Part shown: positions 23,883 to 35,289 of the stretch, piece after piece | Position numbering within the stretch: the stretch's first letter is position 1 | How the letters are laid out: every line of letters begins with the position of its first letter | Source of the DNA: Kuschelorhynchus macadamiae | Taxonomy: Eukaryota > Arthropoda > Insecta > Coleoptera > Curculionidae | Direction: 5' to 3' | DNA: 64,000 bases | NCBI GenBank assembly: GCA_030620095.1 | Contig: JAUTXW010005212.1 | Span: forward strand, 274,001 to 338,000 | Translations under genes and position numbers: made by a program | Notes under the pieces: generated by a model | What the model saw: only the letters and a program-made list of their open reading frames with translations | Told to the model about the DNA's origin: nothing | The model's database searches: none

Positions 23883-25091
23883 TTGCAGTCGAAAGGTGTT
23901 AGCATCGTGTTTGTTATTAATGACATAGGAATTGACGAAGAAAAAAAGGAAGTGACTTGTTTGTGTCTACTCGATTTTAGTAAAGCATTTGATATTTTGA
24001 ATCACACAATGTTAATAGCTAAGCTTCATTATTTTGGATTTTTGGAGAATGCTGTTAAATTTCTTAGATCATATCTCTCAAATAGATATCACTGTGTATC
24101 CGTTAAGAGGCAATCTACCAATTTTAAATCGTCATATATACCTATGACAACAGGTGTCCCACAAGGCTCAATACTTGGGCCACTTCTTTTTTCACTATAT
24201 GTTGCGGATATGAATACTGTATTAGAATATACTAAACTGCGACAATATGCTGATGATTCTCAGCTGTATATGACATTTTCACTGGATAAACTACATACAT
24301 CTCTAATAAATTTTAACAATGATTTACGAAAATTGCATGAATTTGCTCAGGACCATAACTTAAAATTAAATGCATCCAAATCTGCTATACTATTTTTTGG
24401 GAGCAGTAAGTCTATTATAACACATGCGACGTCTAACTTTAAAGTACAAATAAATAACACGTATTTACCAGTGGTTGCTGAAGCCAAGAACCTGGGAGTT
24501 AATTTTGATATTGGTCTTACTTTTCAATTACATGTAAAAAATAAACTTAACGTTGCATATATGCGCTTAAAAAGATTAACAAATTTTAAAAAGTATTTAC
24601 CCCAAAAGGCTAAATATTATTTATGTAATATGCTTGTGTTATTGCTTCTAGACTATGGTGACATTGTAGATCACAGCTCAGTAAATGGAAGTGTTATCAG
24701 ATCTATCCAAAAACTTCAGAATGCTTGTATGCGTTTTTCCTTTAATATTTCTTTTAGAAATCACATTACTCCATATCTTAACAATAATACAATTTTATCA
24801 ATGCTAAACCGACGTAAATGTCATTTACTGTCTCTAATTTATAAAGTCTTGAAAACTGGTCAGCCCCCATATTTAAGAGCCCTATTTAATATACATAATC
24901 ACTCTCATCTTACTAGAAATGTAAATAATTTTACTATACCACCCCACAAAACAGCAAATTTTTAAAAATCGTTTAGTTTTGTAGCAATCCAATTATGGAA
25001 TAACCTTTCTAATGACATTAGAGATTTTTCAATTTTTAAATTTAATGAATACATTAAGAATTTACTTTTAAATGAGCAACGAAACATTTAG
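23883..25091 (+). pseudogene. LINE reverse transcriptase, 5'-truncated (CR1/L2-like)
   Basis: The longest open frame of the window (360 codons to a stop at 24963-24965). Motif A is DFSKAFD (residues 31-37), the template-binding block is GVPQGSILGPLLFSLY (91-106), and the catalytic motif C is YADD (122-125). The thumb region NLGV..D..LTFQLHVKN and the C-terminal HLTRNVNNFTIPPHKTANF-type block follow. After the stop the same frame continues for 42 codons (FVAIQLWNNLSNDIRDF) to a natural-looking end at 25091, so the TAA at 24963 is a disabling point mutation. The 5' part of the protein is missing, as expected from incomplete reverse transcription. The motifs suggest a CR1/L2-type LINE; exact clade not determined. 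Confidence 0.9.
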
Positions 25092-25575
25092 TAATAGCTG
25101 GTTCTTTTTTTTTTCATTTCTATCTCGATCTGCTTTTAAACAAAACTCATACAGTCAGTTAAATAAATCTATATATAAATAATTTTTTAATTTAATCCGC
25201 TGGTGTGCCGAATTTTCAATTAAAATCTCATTTTTTTTATCATTTTTTGTGGTTCCTTGTTTTGCGCCCGTTCTGCACCGCTCGTATTTGTGTATAGCTG
25301 CTTTGCCTGTTCGTGAACTCCGCCATTTGTGGAAAATATAAGGTTAAACTATGTATAAATATGTATTTATGCTCGCATTTAAGTTGTATTATTAATATTA
25401 AAATTAGGTAATTTATCTTTCTAGGGCAAGGCTCCGACATATATCCTTATGTCGGTGGATCGGTTTTATAATCGCAGTGTTGTCCTTATTCGTCAGAACT
25501 AATCTTATTTTAAATTATAATTTACATGTTATTGTATTTAACTGACTAATAAAATAGTTTTGAATTTTGAATTAA
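25092..25575 (+). mobile_element. 3' untranslated region of the LINE
   Basis: Follows the reverse transcriptase without a break. It ends near 25575 with aataaaatag and then ttttgaattttgaatt, a short tandem run of the kind that terminates CR1/L2-type LINEs instead of a poly(A) tail. The boundary is inferred. Confidence 0.55.
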
Positions 25576-27040
25576 CTGAATGGGAACTATCCTAAAGCCA
25601 AAAAGCTAAACAAAAAACTTACTTTCAGTGGCTTTCCGGCTAGGCTACCAGTCGACATTTGCCTTCCGGATTCCCATGACTAAAGATTCCATGTTATAAA
25701 TAAACCTCGTACAATGAGAATCCCAGACACAAAACGATGGAAAGATCAGCATTCAGTGGTCCGAAGCTAATGTCTTACACAGGGAACAACATTGGTAAAA
25801 TTCATTGAAGATTCCTTTATTGCAGAAAATCAAGGCGTTTTCAGCCAATAAACTATCCCTAATATCTGGATTAATGTTTCGCTTGTCACTCTCATTTTGT
25901 AAATGTGACATTTAGAAACATTATTTGTTCAATTATTGAGAATGTCATCTTAAATTTAAACCTCTTTAGTAAGTACAGGTAATAGTCACTTAGACGTCAT
26001 ACCCTATTGCACCCATTATCATCACGACTGGCATAGGAATTTTAATTAAGTCTCCACTGGATAACTAGATACTAGCCAACCTAAACGTTGTGAATAAATA
26101 AGACATAAATGCAATGAAAGTCCAGCAATTTCTTTTAATTATAGTTCTACTTTTACTAGCCTTTCATACAATAGGAAAGTTTAGGACTTTAAGACATGCA
26201 AATTAGGAGATAAGGGAAAATACTAACTATTGTCTAAAAACCAAGAATAACTTGGTATATTTAATAAAATAAACGAAGAAAACTTTGTAAAGCAAGCTTT
26301 TATTCATAAACTATTGTACTAAAAAGTAAAAAATAATAATAATATGCGAATGAAGTTAAATAGTAAAGCTACAGAAGCACTCACCCTCACTGATCAAAAC
26401 TGCAATCATTACATACTTAATAAAACTTTTACAAACACAAAACTTTTAGAAATTTGAATATTCTCTTAAAAGCTCGGAGCTCTAATTTCAAGTGTGATGT
26501 TGTCTCACGCCTCATATCAACAAATATAAATGGGCAACATATCGTCTTACAAACTAGTGTTTCGAATAAATATTCGTCTTGAAAAAGCTCTAGGAAATTA
26601 GGATTAAGTAACCAATTACAATTTTAGTTCTACATTTAGTATTTTATTATATTTAATTTTGAAAATAAAAATATTATTATTATTATTAGTATTATTATAT
26701 TTAAGATACTATACAATAAAAACACTCCTTGTGTTCGTAAAATATTGAACCTTATCGTCAATATCTCCCCTTATTACATCTGAATTTCCCAGGGCGGTGA
26801 TTCAATACGATAAGAAATTGAACCATGGTTATATTTCGTTACTGCCTCTAACCAAAATTATAATTGGGTAACTTCTGTTCAGTCAGTTACACTGTTTTTA
26901 TAGTAACTAAAATAAACGACAGAACATTTTACCTTTTCGTAACTCATGACTATTAGATGAGAATACCAAGGAAATTAGAAAATTATTCAGTTTCTATGAT
27001 TTATTTATTATAAATATATTAAATATTATTAAAGACAAAA
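25576..27040. other. gene-free stretch
   Basis: No gene supported. Contains an (ATT) run at about 26665-26695. The end word aaaatagaacaccc at about 27053-27066 resembles the right end of a mariner-type element. Confidence 0.5.
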
Positions 27041-27106
27041 AAGTCGTTTTTTTAAAATAGAACACCCACTATGTTTTTTATTTATGCAAATGAACATAAA
27101 AATACC

Positions 27107-27108
<2 letters not shown>

Positions 27109-27164
<56 letters not shown>

Positions 27165-27188
27165 ATATATATATTTATACATATATAT
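27109..27188. repeat. imperfect TA microsatellite
   Basis: About 80 bases of alternating A and T with ttta and taca interruptions. The YIYI frames across it are artefacts. Confidence 0.95.
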
Positions 27189-27363
27189 GTTTTATGCCTA
27201 AATTCTGGTTACAGAGAAAATCATACTCACAAAAAAAGTATAGGAGGCCATGGAATGAAAAATGTAACTATTTGATTGATGAATTTGAGAGTTTTTTAAT
27301 TTGTCTGTGTTTTAAGTGGTTGTTGTTTTATTGAAAAAAACTGTTACATTGAAAATAATAATA

Positions 27364-27890
27364 AAAGTCTAGCACTTGCATTAAGAGGGTATCGCCGAAT
27401 ATTTCCCATAGCAAGGATACCAAAGCAAATTTTTGACAAAATTCGCAGTGATTTACTAACTTATGTAAAGTTTTGAAATATTAAAAAAAGAAAAACGCCC
27501 GTTCAGTCTTCTCTGAAGATGTTCATAGTACATCCTACCAACTCTTTAAGATATGCACAAAGGGATTTAAATTTTTCCATGACCAGCATACATCGAGTAT
27601 TCAAAAAAAACAAACTATCCCCATATAAGATTCTTCCAGTTCAATTTTTAAGTGAAGCTGATTATCAGACCAGACTGGATTTTTGTATGCAAATGATAGT
27701 CCTGCATTTTAAGAGAGGGATTTTAAATAAAATCCTTTGAACTGATGAGGCGATATTTTCCACTGCGGGAATGCATAACCAAAAAAAATACTCACTACTA
27801 TTCTGAGACAAATAAACATTTGATAAAGCAAATTAAAAGGCAAGAACATTAAAGTGTTAAAGTGTGGTGTGGTATTATAAAATTATAATG
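27364..27890 (+). pseudogene. mariner-type transposase, N-terminal half and first catalytic Asp
   Basis: Plus-strand pieces in order: ALALRGYRRIFPIARIPKQI (from about 27370), SMTSIHRVFKKNKLSPYKIL with DYQTRLDFC (27577-27690, the second helix-turn-helix and linker), TDEAIFSTAGMHNQKN (from about 27741, the first catalytic Asp of the DDE triad with its family-specific follow-up), HLIKQIKRQ and VWCGII (to about 27875). Stops interrupt at 27738 and later. The part after VWCGII, which would carry the second Asp, is absent here; the fragment at 6.4 kb covers the complementary part of a related protein. Confidence 0.82.
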
Positions 27891-28260
27891 TATTTGAACT
27901 TACCAAACAACTTGCTCAAAACCTATATACGAAAGTGCTAATTATTTGATTTCAATAGTTTTGTCATTTGGACTTTACATTTGTCATATTGTAACAATTA
28001 GCAATATTTTAACGCCAATACTTTGATAATAGCTTATTCATTTAGGAATAGGAAACACTAAACCGAATTAGTCTAACTTTTTTGAAAAATAATTCAAAAT
28101 TTAATAGTAAGACAGTGTCAGTCAAGTTCAATACAAAATAACTGTATCCTTATTTAATTCGAAAAATCATATTAATTGAAAAACAATGTAATTTAAATAA
28201 AATTTAAAAACTAAAACTATTAACAATAAGACAGTTATCGTTAAACCTTGAGTCATGGGT
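27891..28260. other. gene-free stretch
   Basis: Nothing recognised. Confidence 0.5.
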
Positions 28261-28265
28261 GAGGG

Positions 28266-28302
28266 TATAAAAGGAAGCTTTGTAGTCACTAACAATTCAG
28301 TC
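28266..28302 (+). promoter_or_regulatory. possible TATA box with arthropod-type initiator
   Basis: TATAAAAG at 28266-28273 is followed by TCAGT at 28298-28302, so the initiator A is 33 bases downstream of the first TATA base, the spacing expected of an insect core promoter. It immediately precedes sequence shared with the foldback repeat at 7.95 kb, so it may be the promoter of a transposable element. A chance occurrence cannot be excluded. Confidence 0.35.
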
Positions 28303-28382
28303 TCTATTCGGACCCGGAACAGAAAACATCGACAATGCCTAATGTGATTTTAGCGTGACGTCAGCATTATTTTTTTCAGAAT
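28300..28382 (+). repeat. piece of the 7.9-kb foldback family
   Basis: tctctattcgga, then atgcctaatgtgattttagc and gtcagca match the loop and inner right arm at about 7953-8010 in the same orientation. Confidence 0.65.
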
Positions 28383-28429
28383 CCCCTAAACACAAAAGAT
28401 AGGATGCAACGGTTTTAAACACATTTAAC

Positions 28430-29425
28430 GTTAGTTAGTCAGAGCAAAGATGGATATCAACACGATAATTAAACTAATAAGTTTATAAAACGCGGGAAAA
28501 AGCAAATAGATATTTACTCTTAAAACAAGGAGCAATACTGAATGAAGTACAATCAAAACTTCGAAGAGATACCTTAAGACGTAAATAGTAACACAACCAC
28601 TTACAACCGCGATCATCAAATCCTCAAAAAGAGTAACTCGAAAAGTAAATGAGAAATCAGATAAACTAACAAGAGATTGATTTAAAAAAGAATCTTCCAT
28701 AGACAGGGTAAACACACAACCGAAGAATACAAAAAAAATGGAACAAACGCAAAGTGATAATCGGAAAAAAAAGAATGATACAGCTGAAGGATGAACATGA
28801 AGCAGATACAGAAGATTGTAAAAATATTCCAAAAACTTCTATACACAATTATATAACTTAAGCATAGAAGAACAAGAAATAAATGAAGATCAAAACAGAA
28901 GGTAATCTGTATCAATTCAGAACGATAGAAAACATCATACAGTACATATACCTGGGCCAAGTAATAACAATAGGAACAGACAACAAAACACCATGTCGAA
29001 CAAGACTGGGTGGGCTACCAAAAATAGAAACAAGAGTATTCGATCAATGTGTAATACCCGCCTTAACATACAAAGCACATACATGACACTTAATCCGAAA
29101 AATTACAAATAAACTAGCCACCACACAAAGAGCTATGCTTAACATATCACTACAAAACAGACAAATACGCCAATAAAAAGAAAATCCAAGGTAACAGACA
29201 TTATAAAACGAATAGCTGGATTGAAATGGGATTATGTCAGTCACGTAGCTCGACAAACCGACGAAAAATGGAACCGAAAGATCTCGCAATGGCCATCATG
29301 CTGAGAAAAAGAAAAAGTGGCAGACCACAAATGAGATGATCCGCCGGCCTTAAGAAAATCGTAGGTCAAAACTGGATGAGAATGACATTAAATAGAAGAA
29401 ACTGGTTCAACAAGTATTGTGGATA
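28430..29425 (+). pseudogene. RTE-like LINE remnant, C-terminal region
   Basis: The supported part is 28900-29425 on the plus strand: YIYLGQVITIG and RTRLGGL, then TRVFDQCVIPALTY (about 29034-29074), a stop, KITNKLATTQRAMLNISL (about 29100-29155), then after a frameshift VTDIIKRIAGLKWDYVSHVA and RQTDEKWNRKISQW (about 29190-29290), and SGRPQMR with IVGQNWMRM. This is the hallmark C-terminal tail after the reverse transcriptase core in a widespread LINE type of insects, RTE-like or close to it. The part 28430-28880 is plausibly the upstream reverse transcriptase region (FYTQLYNLSIEEQEINEDQ is readable) but is badly decayed. Confidence 0.78.
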
Positions 29426-29445
29426 GACCTCCCTATCCACAATAC
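29414..29445. repeat. 13-bp-arm perfect hairpin
   Basis: gtattgtggatag and ctatccacaatac flank six bases (acctcc). It lies at the 3' end of the RTE-like remnant. Confidence 0.7.
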
Positions 29446-29580
29446 CGAGACGCAAAATTTCTTTGAACTTACTTCTTTTATATATTCAGGATTTTATGCA
29501 TCTTGGCTTTGGGTCAATAAAAATCCAGAGTTCAAATAATTATTATTACAACTGACGTTTCAACAAACATGTCTTCTTAA

Positions 29581-30106
29581 GGGAGAACTGCACGCAAAAA
29601 GTGAAAAACCAGCGACAAGGTCTAGTCGAGTTGAAAGTAAGATGAAAAGGTACCTACGCATTAAAAAAACTTCCTGCACGTCCGACCTCAAAAAAATGTG
29701 TTATGTATAGGTAATTTAAATTACATTTCCGTTGAAAATGGGTTCAAAAGGGTTCACGCGCTGCAGAAATAAAAAGACATGAGTACGATTTACCATTTCA
29801 AATTTTGCAGTTACGTAGAAAAAGGATCAATGTAAGGCGGTAAAGAGCCATTTTGTGGAAAAAAAATTATATGCGAAGGCATGTGCGTCAAAAATTGGTC
29901 AAAAAATGGTCGAAAATGGACAAATCTACTTTTATTTTATAACTCTAGATTTGATGTTTTCATAAAAATTCGCATTTAGCGCCCAACTATACATATTTCC
30001 CTATTAAAATCACATTGAAGCTAATACATATCTCTTATAGTTTTAACATAATATTGCAGCGGCGAAAGGCTTGCAAATGATCCATATTACTGCGTGCAGT
30101 TCCCCC
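29581..30106. mobile_element. 526-bp non-autonomous element flanked by TTAA
   Basis: Inverted ends gggagaactgcacgca (29581-29596) and tgcgtgcagttccccc (30091-30106) match at 15 of 16 positions, and both sides carry ttaa (29577-29580 and 30107-30110). A TTAA duplication is typical of piggyBac-type elements and a few others; the termini begin GGG, so the autonomous parent is uncertain. No coding. Confidence 0.85.
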
Positions 30107-30252
30107 TTAAGAGCTGGAAATATTGCCAATAACAAAAAAGAGAGTCTTGTTTAAACATTTTGTTAAGTCAAATAACAGTGCGAAAAAGGACAACAGTTCA
30201 AAAGTTGAATTAAGGACAAAACACTTAAAAACACATAAGAATTTTGCACATT

Positions 30253-30689
30253 AAAAGGTTAAAAATTAATATTATTGCAAACATAGTTTAAACAAATTTT
30301 CATAAGTCAAACATGTGTTATTATCCAGGATATAGTGCTAAAAACGACATTTTCACATACAATATGGAAAACACACGATATAAAATCTGCTTTTAAAATT
30401 TAATGGTTTACAACCAACCAATATAGTATTATCGTTCATGGCGTTTGGTGTATGGTCTCCCGGATCTCTCCTCTCTTAATTCGACTGGCAGTAAAGGTGC
30501 CAAACGTTGCTGCTGTTGGTTGTAAACTATTACATTTTAAAAGTACATTTTATATCGTCTGTATTGTCCATATTGTATGTAAAAATGTCGTTTTTAGCAT
30601 TATATCGTAGATATTAACACATATTTTGGACCTTTAAAAGAAAATTTGTTTAAGTTATGTTTCCAATAATATTAATTTTTTAACCTTTT
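30253..30689. repeat. long inverted repeat, 166-bp arms
   Basis: Left arm 30253-30418 (aaaaggttaaaaattaatat ... ggtttacaaccaac) pairs with right arm 30525-30689 (gttggttgtaaac ... attaattttttaaccttt). The arms share aacgacattttcacatacaa against its near complement, with scattered mismatches. The 106-base spacer (with ggtctcccggatctctcctc) is unique. A TA array starts 12 bases beyond the right arm. It is a foldback element or an inverted duplication. Confidence 0.85.
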
Positions 30690-30695
30690 GATGTC

Positions 30696-30859
<164 letters not shown>

Positions 30860-33800
30860 GCCGTTTGCACCTGCAGAAATTATATATTTTTGCTTTTTTA
30901 GTTACAATTAAAATAGATATTAGATGTTGCTCAAAAATAAATCGAAATTTTTCGTACTTTTAAGTGCAGGAATTTATCGAAGAAATGCACAGCAAAAAAG
31001 CTAAAGCTCCATCTCTCGATGTTTTCGAACATTTTAAGTTATTTAAGTAGAAAAGTGTTTTTGAAATCTTTTGCCGATACAATATTTCCACCCACTTTGC
31101 CGATATGGAAGTAATACATTTCGACTGACATCTTTACTTTTCAACCCAGTAAATAATATTCGTTTTTTGCCTGCCCATATTTCCTGATATAAATTTGATA
31201 GCAGTTATAAAAAGGCGGTATTATGAATTTAAAAGCAATTTTAAGAAGGGACAGTTTTCATGTTATTGATTTGATGTCTTTTTCAGGTGTGAAATTACAT
31301 GCGATATTAATAAAGTTCTTGGTTGCTTAACGATGAAGGCGCATTTAAAGCAATATCTAACATTTTTGAAACAAAATAAACTACTAAATTACTAGTTATT
31401 TCTCTATCAGTTAAACGTACTTTTTAAACTCGAATCTTTTATTACCCATTTGAATATTAAATTTTCATTTTAAATTACTTTATAATACGAATCGCAGTAA
31501 AGTAACGCAAATAATAAAATGTGATCATCCGTCTTGCTATGTGAAGTTATCACATATTATATGGACTTAAGGTGTTTATGAAATCAGTAGTTCTATTGTA
31601 AATTTACAGAATAGTGTTGTAACTCTTGCCTCAATAAAAAGGTTTCAGTACTTATCAAAAGTCAAATTTACCCTATAGTAATCATGTCTGGCCAAGCACA
31701 ACATATAATGTTTTATCATCTCAAATTAAATTTAAGCTCTATATCTTAATTTAAAATATTCAAATTCAAAAATCGTAATTAGTATGCGTATTTTTGTAAT
31801 TTCGAAGTTACGGAGTTTCGAACATTCACAATTGACGTTAAAAATGACTGCTGGATAAAAAATGGAATACAAAGCAAATTATACCAAAATCATCACCAGT
31901 TGTGTACCTATTGCAATATCAATACTTCCTTTTTAACATTTCGTTTTTGCTTGGCCTTTACGTTAAACATTTACGAAACATAAGTACCTTGTGTTCCACC
32001 GTCAACTTGTAAATTGAAAGTTGAGGTTAATATTTTGAATTTCGTGAAAATATTCTTGATTTCCAGCAGTGCCAAAGTATTGTAGATTCTAACGTGACAC
32101 ATGCTATGTTGCCGGTTTTTTTTGTGACACGAAAATTCTTATTGAAATATTGAAAAATCAGCTTAATTAAAACATCTACTGTTCTATTACCATATAAAAA
32201 AACTCCTTTATAACCGTGTTAGTGTTTTATAAAACGTTTTATTTTATATTTAAATGTAAAACATTTGTATACGAGCTTTTATCTTTACACATTCACATCT
32301 TTGTTGCAATTGATTATGTAGATGTTTAGAAAACCTCATATGCAATTTGGACACAATTTAAGAATTGCTAAGTGTCACTTCCAAAAAATTCAGTTTTTTT
32401 AGAATAATTCTCAAATTATATGCTTTTAAATATCGCAAGATAACTCTCAGATCGTGACTCAACATGTGCAGCTCTTTAATGGTTGAACGGATCAAAATAA
32501 ATTAATAGCTTATGATATTAAGCTGTATGTCTATAGATGTCAATTTAAAAGAATTGAAAAAATGTTATATGTATGTACCACAGTAGTAGGTCAATCCTTA
32601 GAGTACATTACATATTTAATTTGTGATTTACTATCTTTGATCCGTGCAATTTGAGGCAGGAATTAAAAACTATACGGGAAAACCCTTTAAAAGGAACTAG
32701 ATGCATGGGATCCTTATTAAATTTATTTTAGTACTTACATACTTTGTATATAAGTACTAAAATATAAATACAAAATGTCATAATTTGTCAACGTTTTTAA
32801 TGAAATGTCATTATTGTAAACAGTTTTTATTATAGTCTAATAACGAGTTTTGCATAAGGTTATACATTTATAAATTAATGTTTTAGTTTAAGAAAGTAAC
32901 GTTCAGGCTCCATGGATAGATCATCGTCTAAATTTTCTAAAATATTTTAAAACCGTGGTTTTACAAGGCTCTTTTTACATATGTAGAATAACATTTACAG
33001 TAGATTTTATGGGTTACAATTACGTCCCAAACCAAAGTTCTTATAGTGATAGTAATTCTTAACGTATTTCTACAAGGTTGCAACTTTGAGGGAATAATCT
33101 TTAAACAATTATAAAAATGTACGTTATGAGCCGGTCTATTCTAGCGGTTGCAAGTTTTTGCTAGGTTAAAACATAATGACCACGAGTGCGAGCAAAGGCA
33201 TATATCGGTCTCTGTAAAAAAAGAGAGGGTACATCTAGTATGCGTACATGTCTTGTGCGTTGAGGGTTCAAAAACATGTAGTTTATGGATACATCCTTTA
33301 TTCAGAAGACACCTTACGAGTAATTATAAGTAATAATCTTAACTAAAGTGACCTAAAACTTGGTACATACTGTCAACTTGTTTACACTTTAAAATCTCGA
33401 TTTAAACTGTTGTCGTATATAGATATCGCAAAGATATTTGGGTCGATATGTATTGTAATATACTTAACTTTGTTTAATGATGAATAATGTATAATGAAAA
33501 ATATATGAAAAAAAAATAAAAAATTATATTTGACGTATAAATCTGTTTTCGTTTTATTACCATAATCGTTCATCATATATTCACAATAGCCAATAACAGT
33601 AAAGACAGCCGACAATAATGTTTTTTTAAAAATTGTATATTCTAATTTTAAAATAATTTATAAATACATTTTTAGGTCTTCCAAAGGATAATAAACACAT
33701 AACAACACCCCAAAGGCCTAAAGGGTATCTGGATTAAAATCTAGATGTCAGTAATGGAAAGGCCTTTTATTTTCTTTTTCATAGATAAATTTAAAAATTA

Positions 33801-33940
33801 CACTAATATAAAGATTATTTTAAATAAACGTAATCTGCATATGAAAAGTAATATATTTGTCTGTTATTATTATGACTAATTTAATTTAATTAAATAAATA
33901 AATATTAACAAAATGTAATTTTGTCAGCTGTCGACTAACT
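30860..33940. other. gene-free 3-kb stretch
   Basis: No coding, tandem repeat or mobile-element signal that I can support on either strand. The frames at 33148-33333 and 33382-33615 show no motif. A small hairpin (agtactta / taagtact) lies at about 32730-32758. Confidence 0.5.
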
Positions 33941-34063
33941 GCAATGTCATATCATCTAGTCACCCTCTCTTTATCACACAGTTATTCGTACAGTCTGTTG
34001 CGCTCACACTCCCATCAAGTGTCGCGGCCCTGTAAAAAAAGCGACAACAAGGCGACAAAAAGA

Positions 34064-35029
34064 TTAAAAAAGAAATGCGAAGAAATAAAACGACAACGTA
34101 ACACAAAAACAGTCTGCTGGCCCTTCATCAGCCCTAATGCATTGATCAATTCTTTTTGGCATACTTTCAATTAGGTTGTTTATATGGTGGTGTGCAATTA
34201 CATTCCATTTCTCCACAGCGGCTTCAATAAGGGGAAAACCTGCAAAACATATATTTCTTTTCCTTACACGTCTTCCCAATATATCCCAAGCATTTTCGAC
34301 TGGATTTAGGTCCGGCGACCGCGGAGCCCAGTCCAAACTTGATATTCCGTCTACTTCTTTTTATTCGACCACTACTCTTGCTTTATTTGCGGTAGCATTA
34401 TCATCCATAAGTTAAAAGTTTAGATCTACAATAGCCCGCCATATGGGAACAACCGAGCCATCGTTCTTGGTATATATATCAAGGGCGTTTTATTACTTCA
34501 CATTACCCCACCCCAAAACATGTTCCGCCTTGATATGGTAGCACTTCTCTATAGGCAGCCTTGGCCCGTCGACCATCGCATATTAAATTAGTATTAAACC
34601 AATTCTGGTTTCATCGGAAAAAATTACATTTTTCCATTGATGTTCGGTGCACCAATTTAACCTTACCCATTTCTGCAATTGTGAAAGTTTAAGAACTCGC
34701 GGGAGGGGCATTCTGTTTCTCAGACCTATTTCATGTAGCTATTTTCGAATTGTTTGAGTTGATGCCTCGATGTGATGTGCTGCCCGAATGTGTTCCTTTA
34801 TAACTGTTGATGTTGTTGTTGGAATCCACTTTGTCAGTATTCTAATAAAACGATCTTGACTTGCTGTGCTCTTGCGATTTTGATGCCTTCGAAGTCTTTT
34901 CAGTTGAACCAGTCTCAACATATCTGGAATAGAATAAATTCGAGAGACATCTCTCTGGTTAACCCCTATTATTTCGGCCACGTTCCTCTGACTTCTACGG
35001 CCTCGGTTTAAAGCAGAAGTTCTGGGCAT
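34064..35029 (-). pseudogene. Tc1-type DD34E transposase
   Basis: A cut-and-paste transposase of nearly full family length. From ATG at 35029 the N-terminal paired-type helix-turn-helix reads RNVAEIIGVNQRDVSRIYSI and continues through STVIKEHIRAAH. After a stop near 34740 the catalytic domain reads WCTEHQWKNVIFSDETRIG (about 34605-34665, first Asp in FSDE), then MDDNATANKARVVVE (about 34360-34405, second Asp), one in-frame stop, and LDWAPRSPDLNPVENAWDIL (about 34280-34337, final Glu in NPVE). I count 34 positions between the second Asp and the Glu, the classic Tc1 spacing. All three catalytic residues are retained, but several stops and a frameshift disable it. Terminal inverted repeats were not securely found; cagggaggatg near 35200 is a candidate outer end. 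Confidence 0.88.
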
Positions 35030-35261
35030 TTTTAACTTCTTATAGTTAAGTTGACAATGTCAAAAAATTCACCTTACAAGTCGATTAGGTTGTTTATTGT
35101 TATACGAGTAGTTGTTTATTGAGTTTTAGAGGAGCAAACACTGATTTCGATCGAAATCCGTGTGAGCAAATTTAGATATCATCATTTCATCCTCCCTGTA
35201 TTAAAACTGTAAATGTTTAAACATTGTGATGATATATAGTAATTCTGAAATTAGCGTCTTT

Positions 35262-35285
35262 TTACTTGATACCTGTATCAAGTAA
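35262..35285. repeat. perfect 11-bp-arm palindrome
   Basis: ttacttgatac and gtatcaagtaa are separated by ct. Confidence 0.65.
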
Positions 35286-35289
35286 TGAA

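Noticed and set aside
28431..28960. Hydrophobic minus-strand frames of up to 133 residues resembling membrane proteins
   Set aside because: They are antisense to the decayed RTE-like LINE; the phenylalanine- and leucine-rich look comes from the complement of lysine- and asparagine-rich coding.
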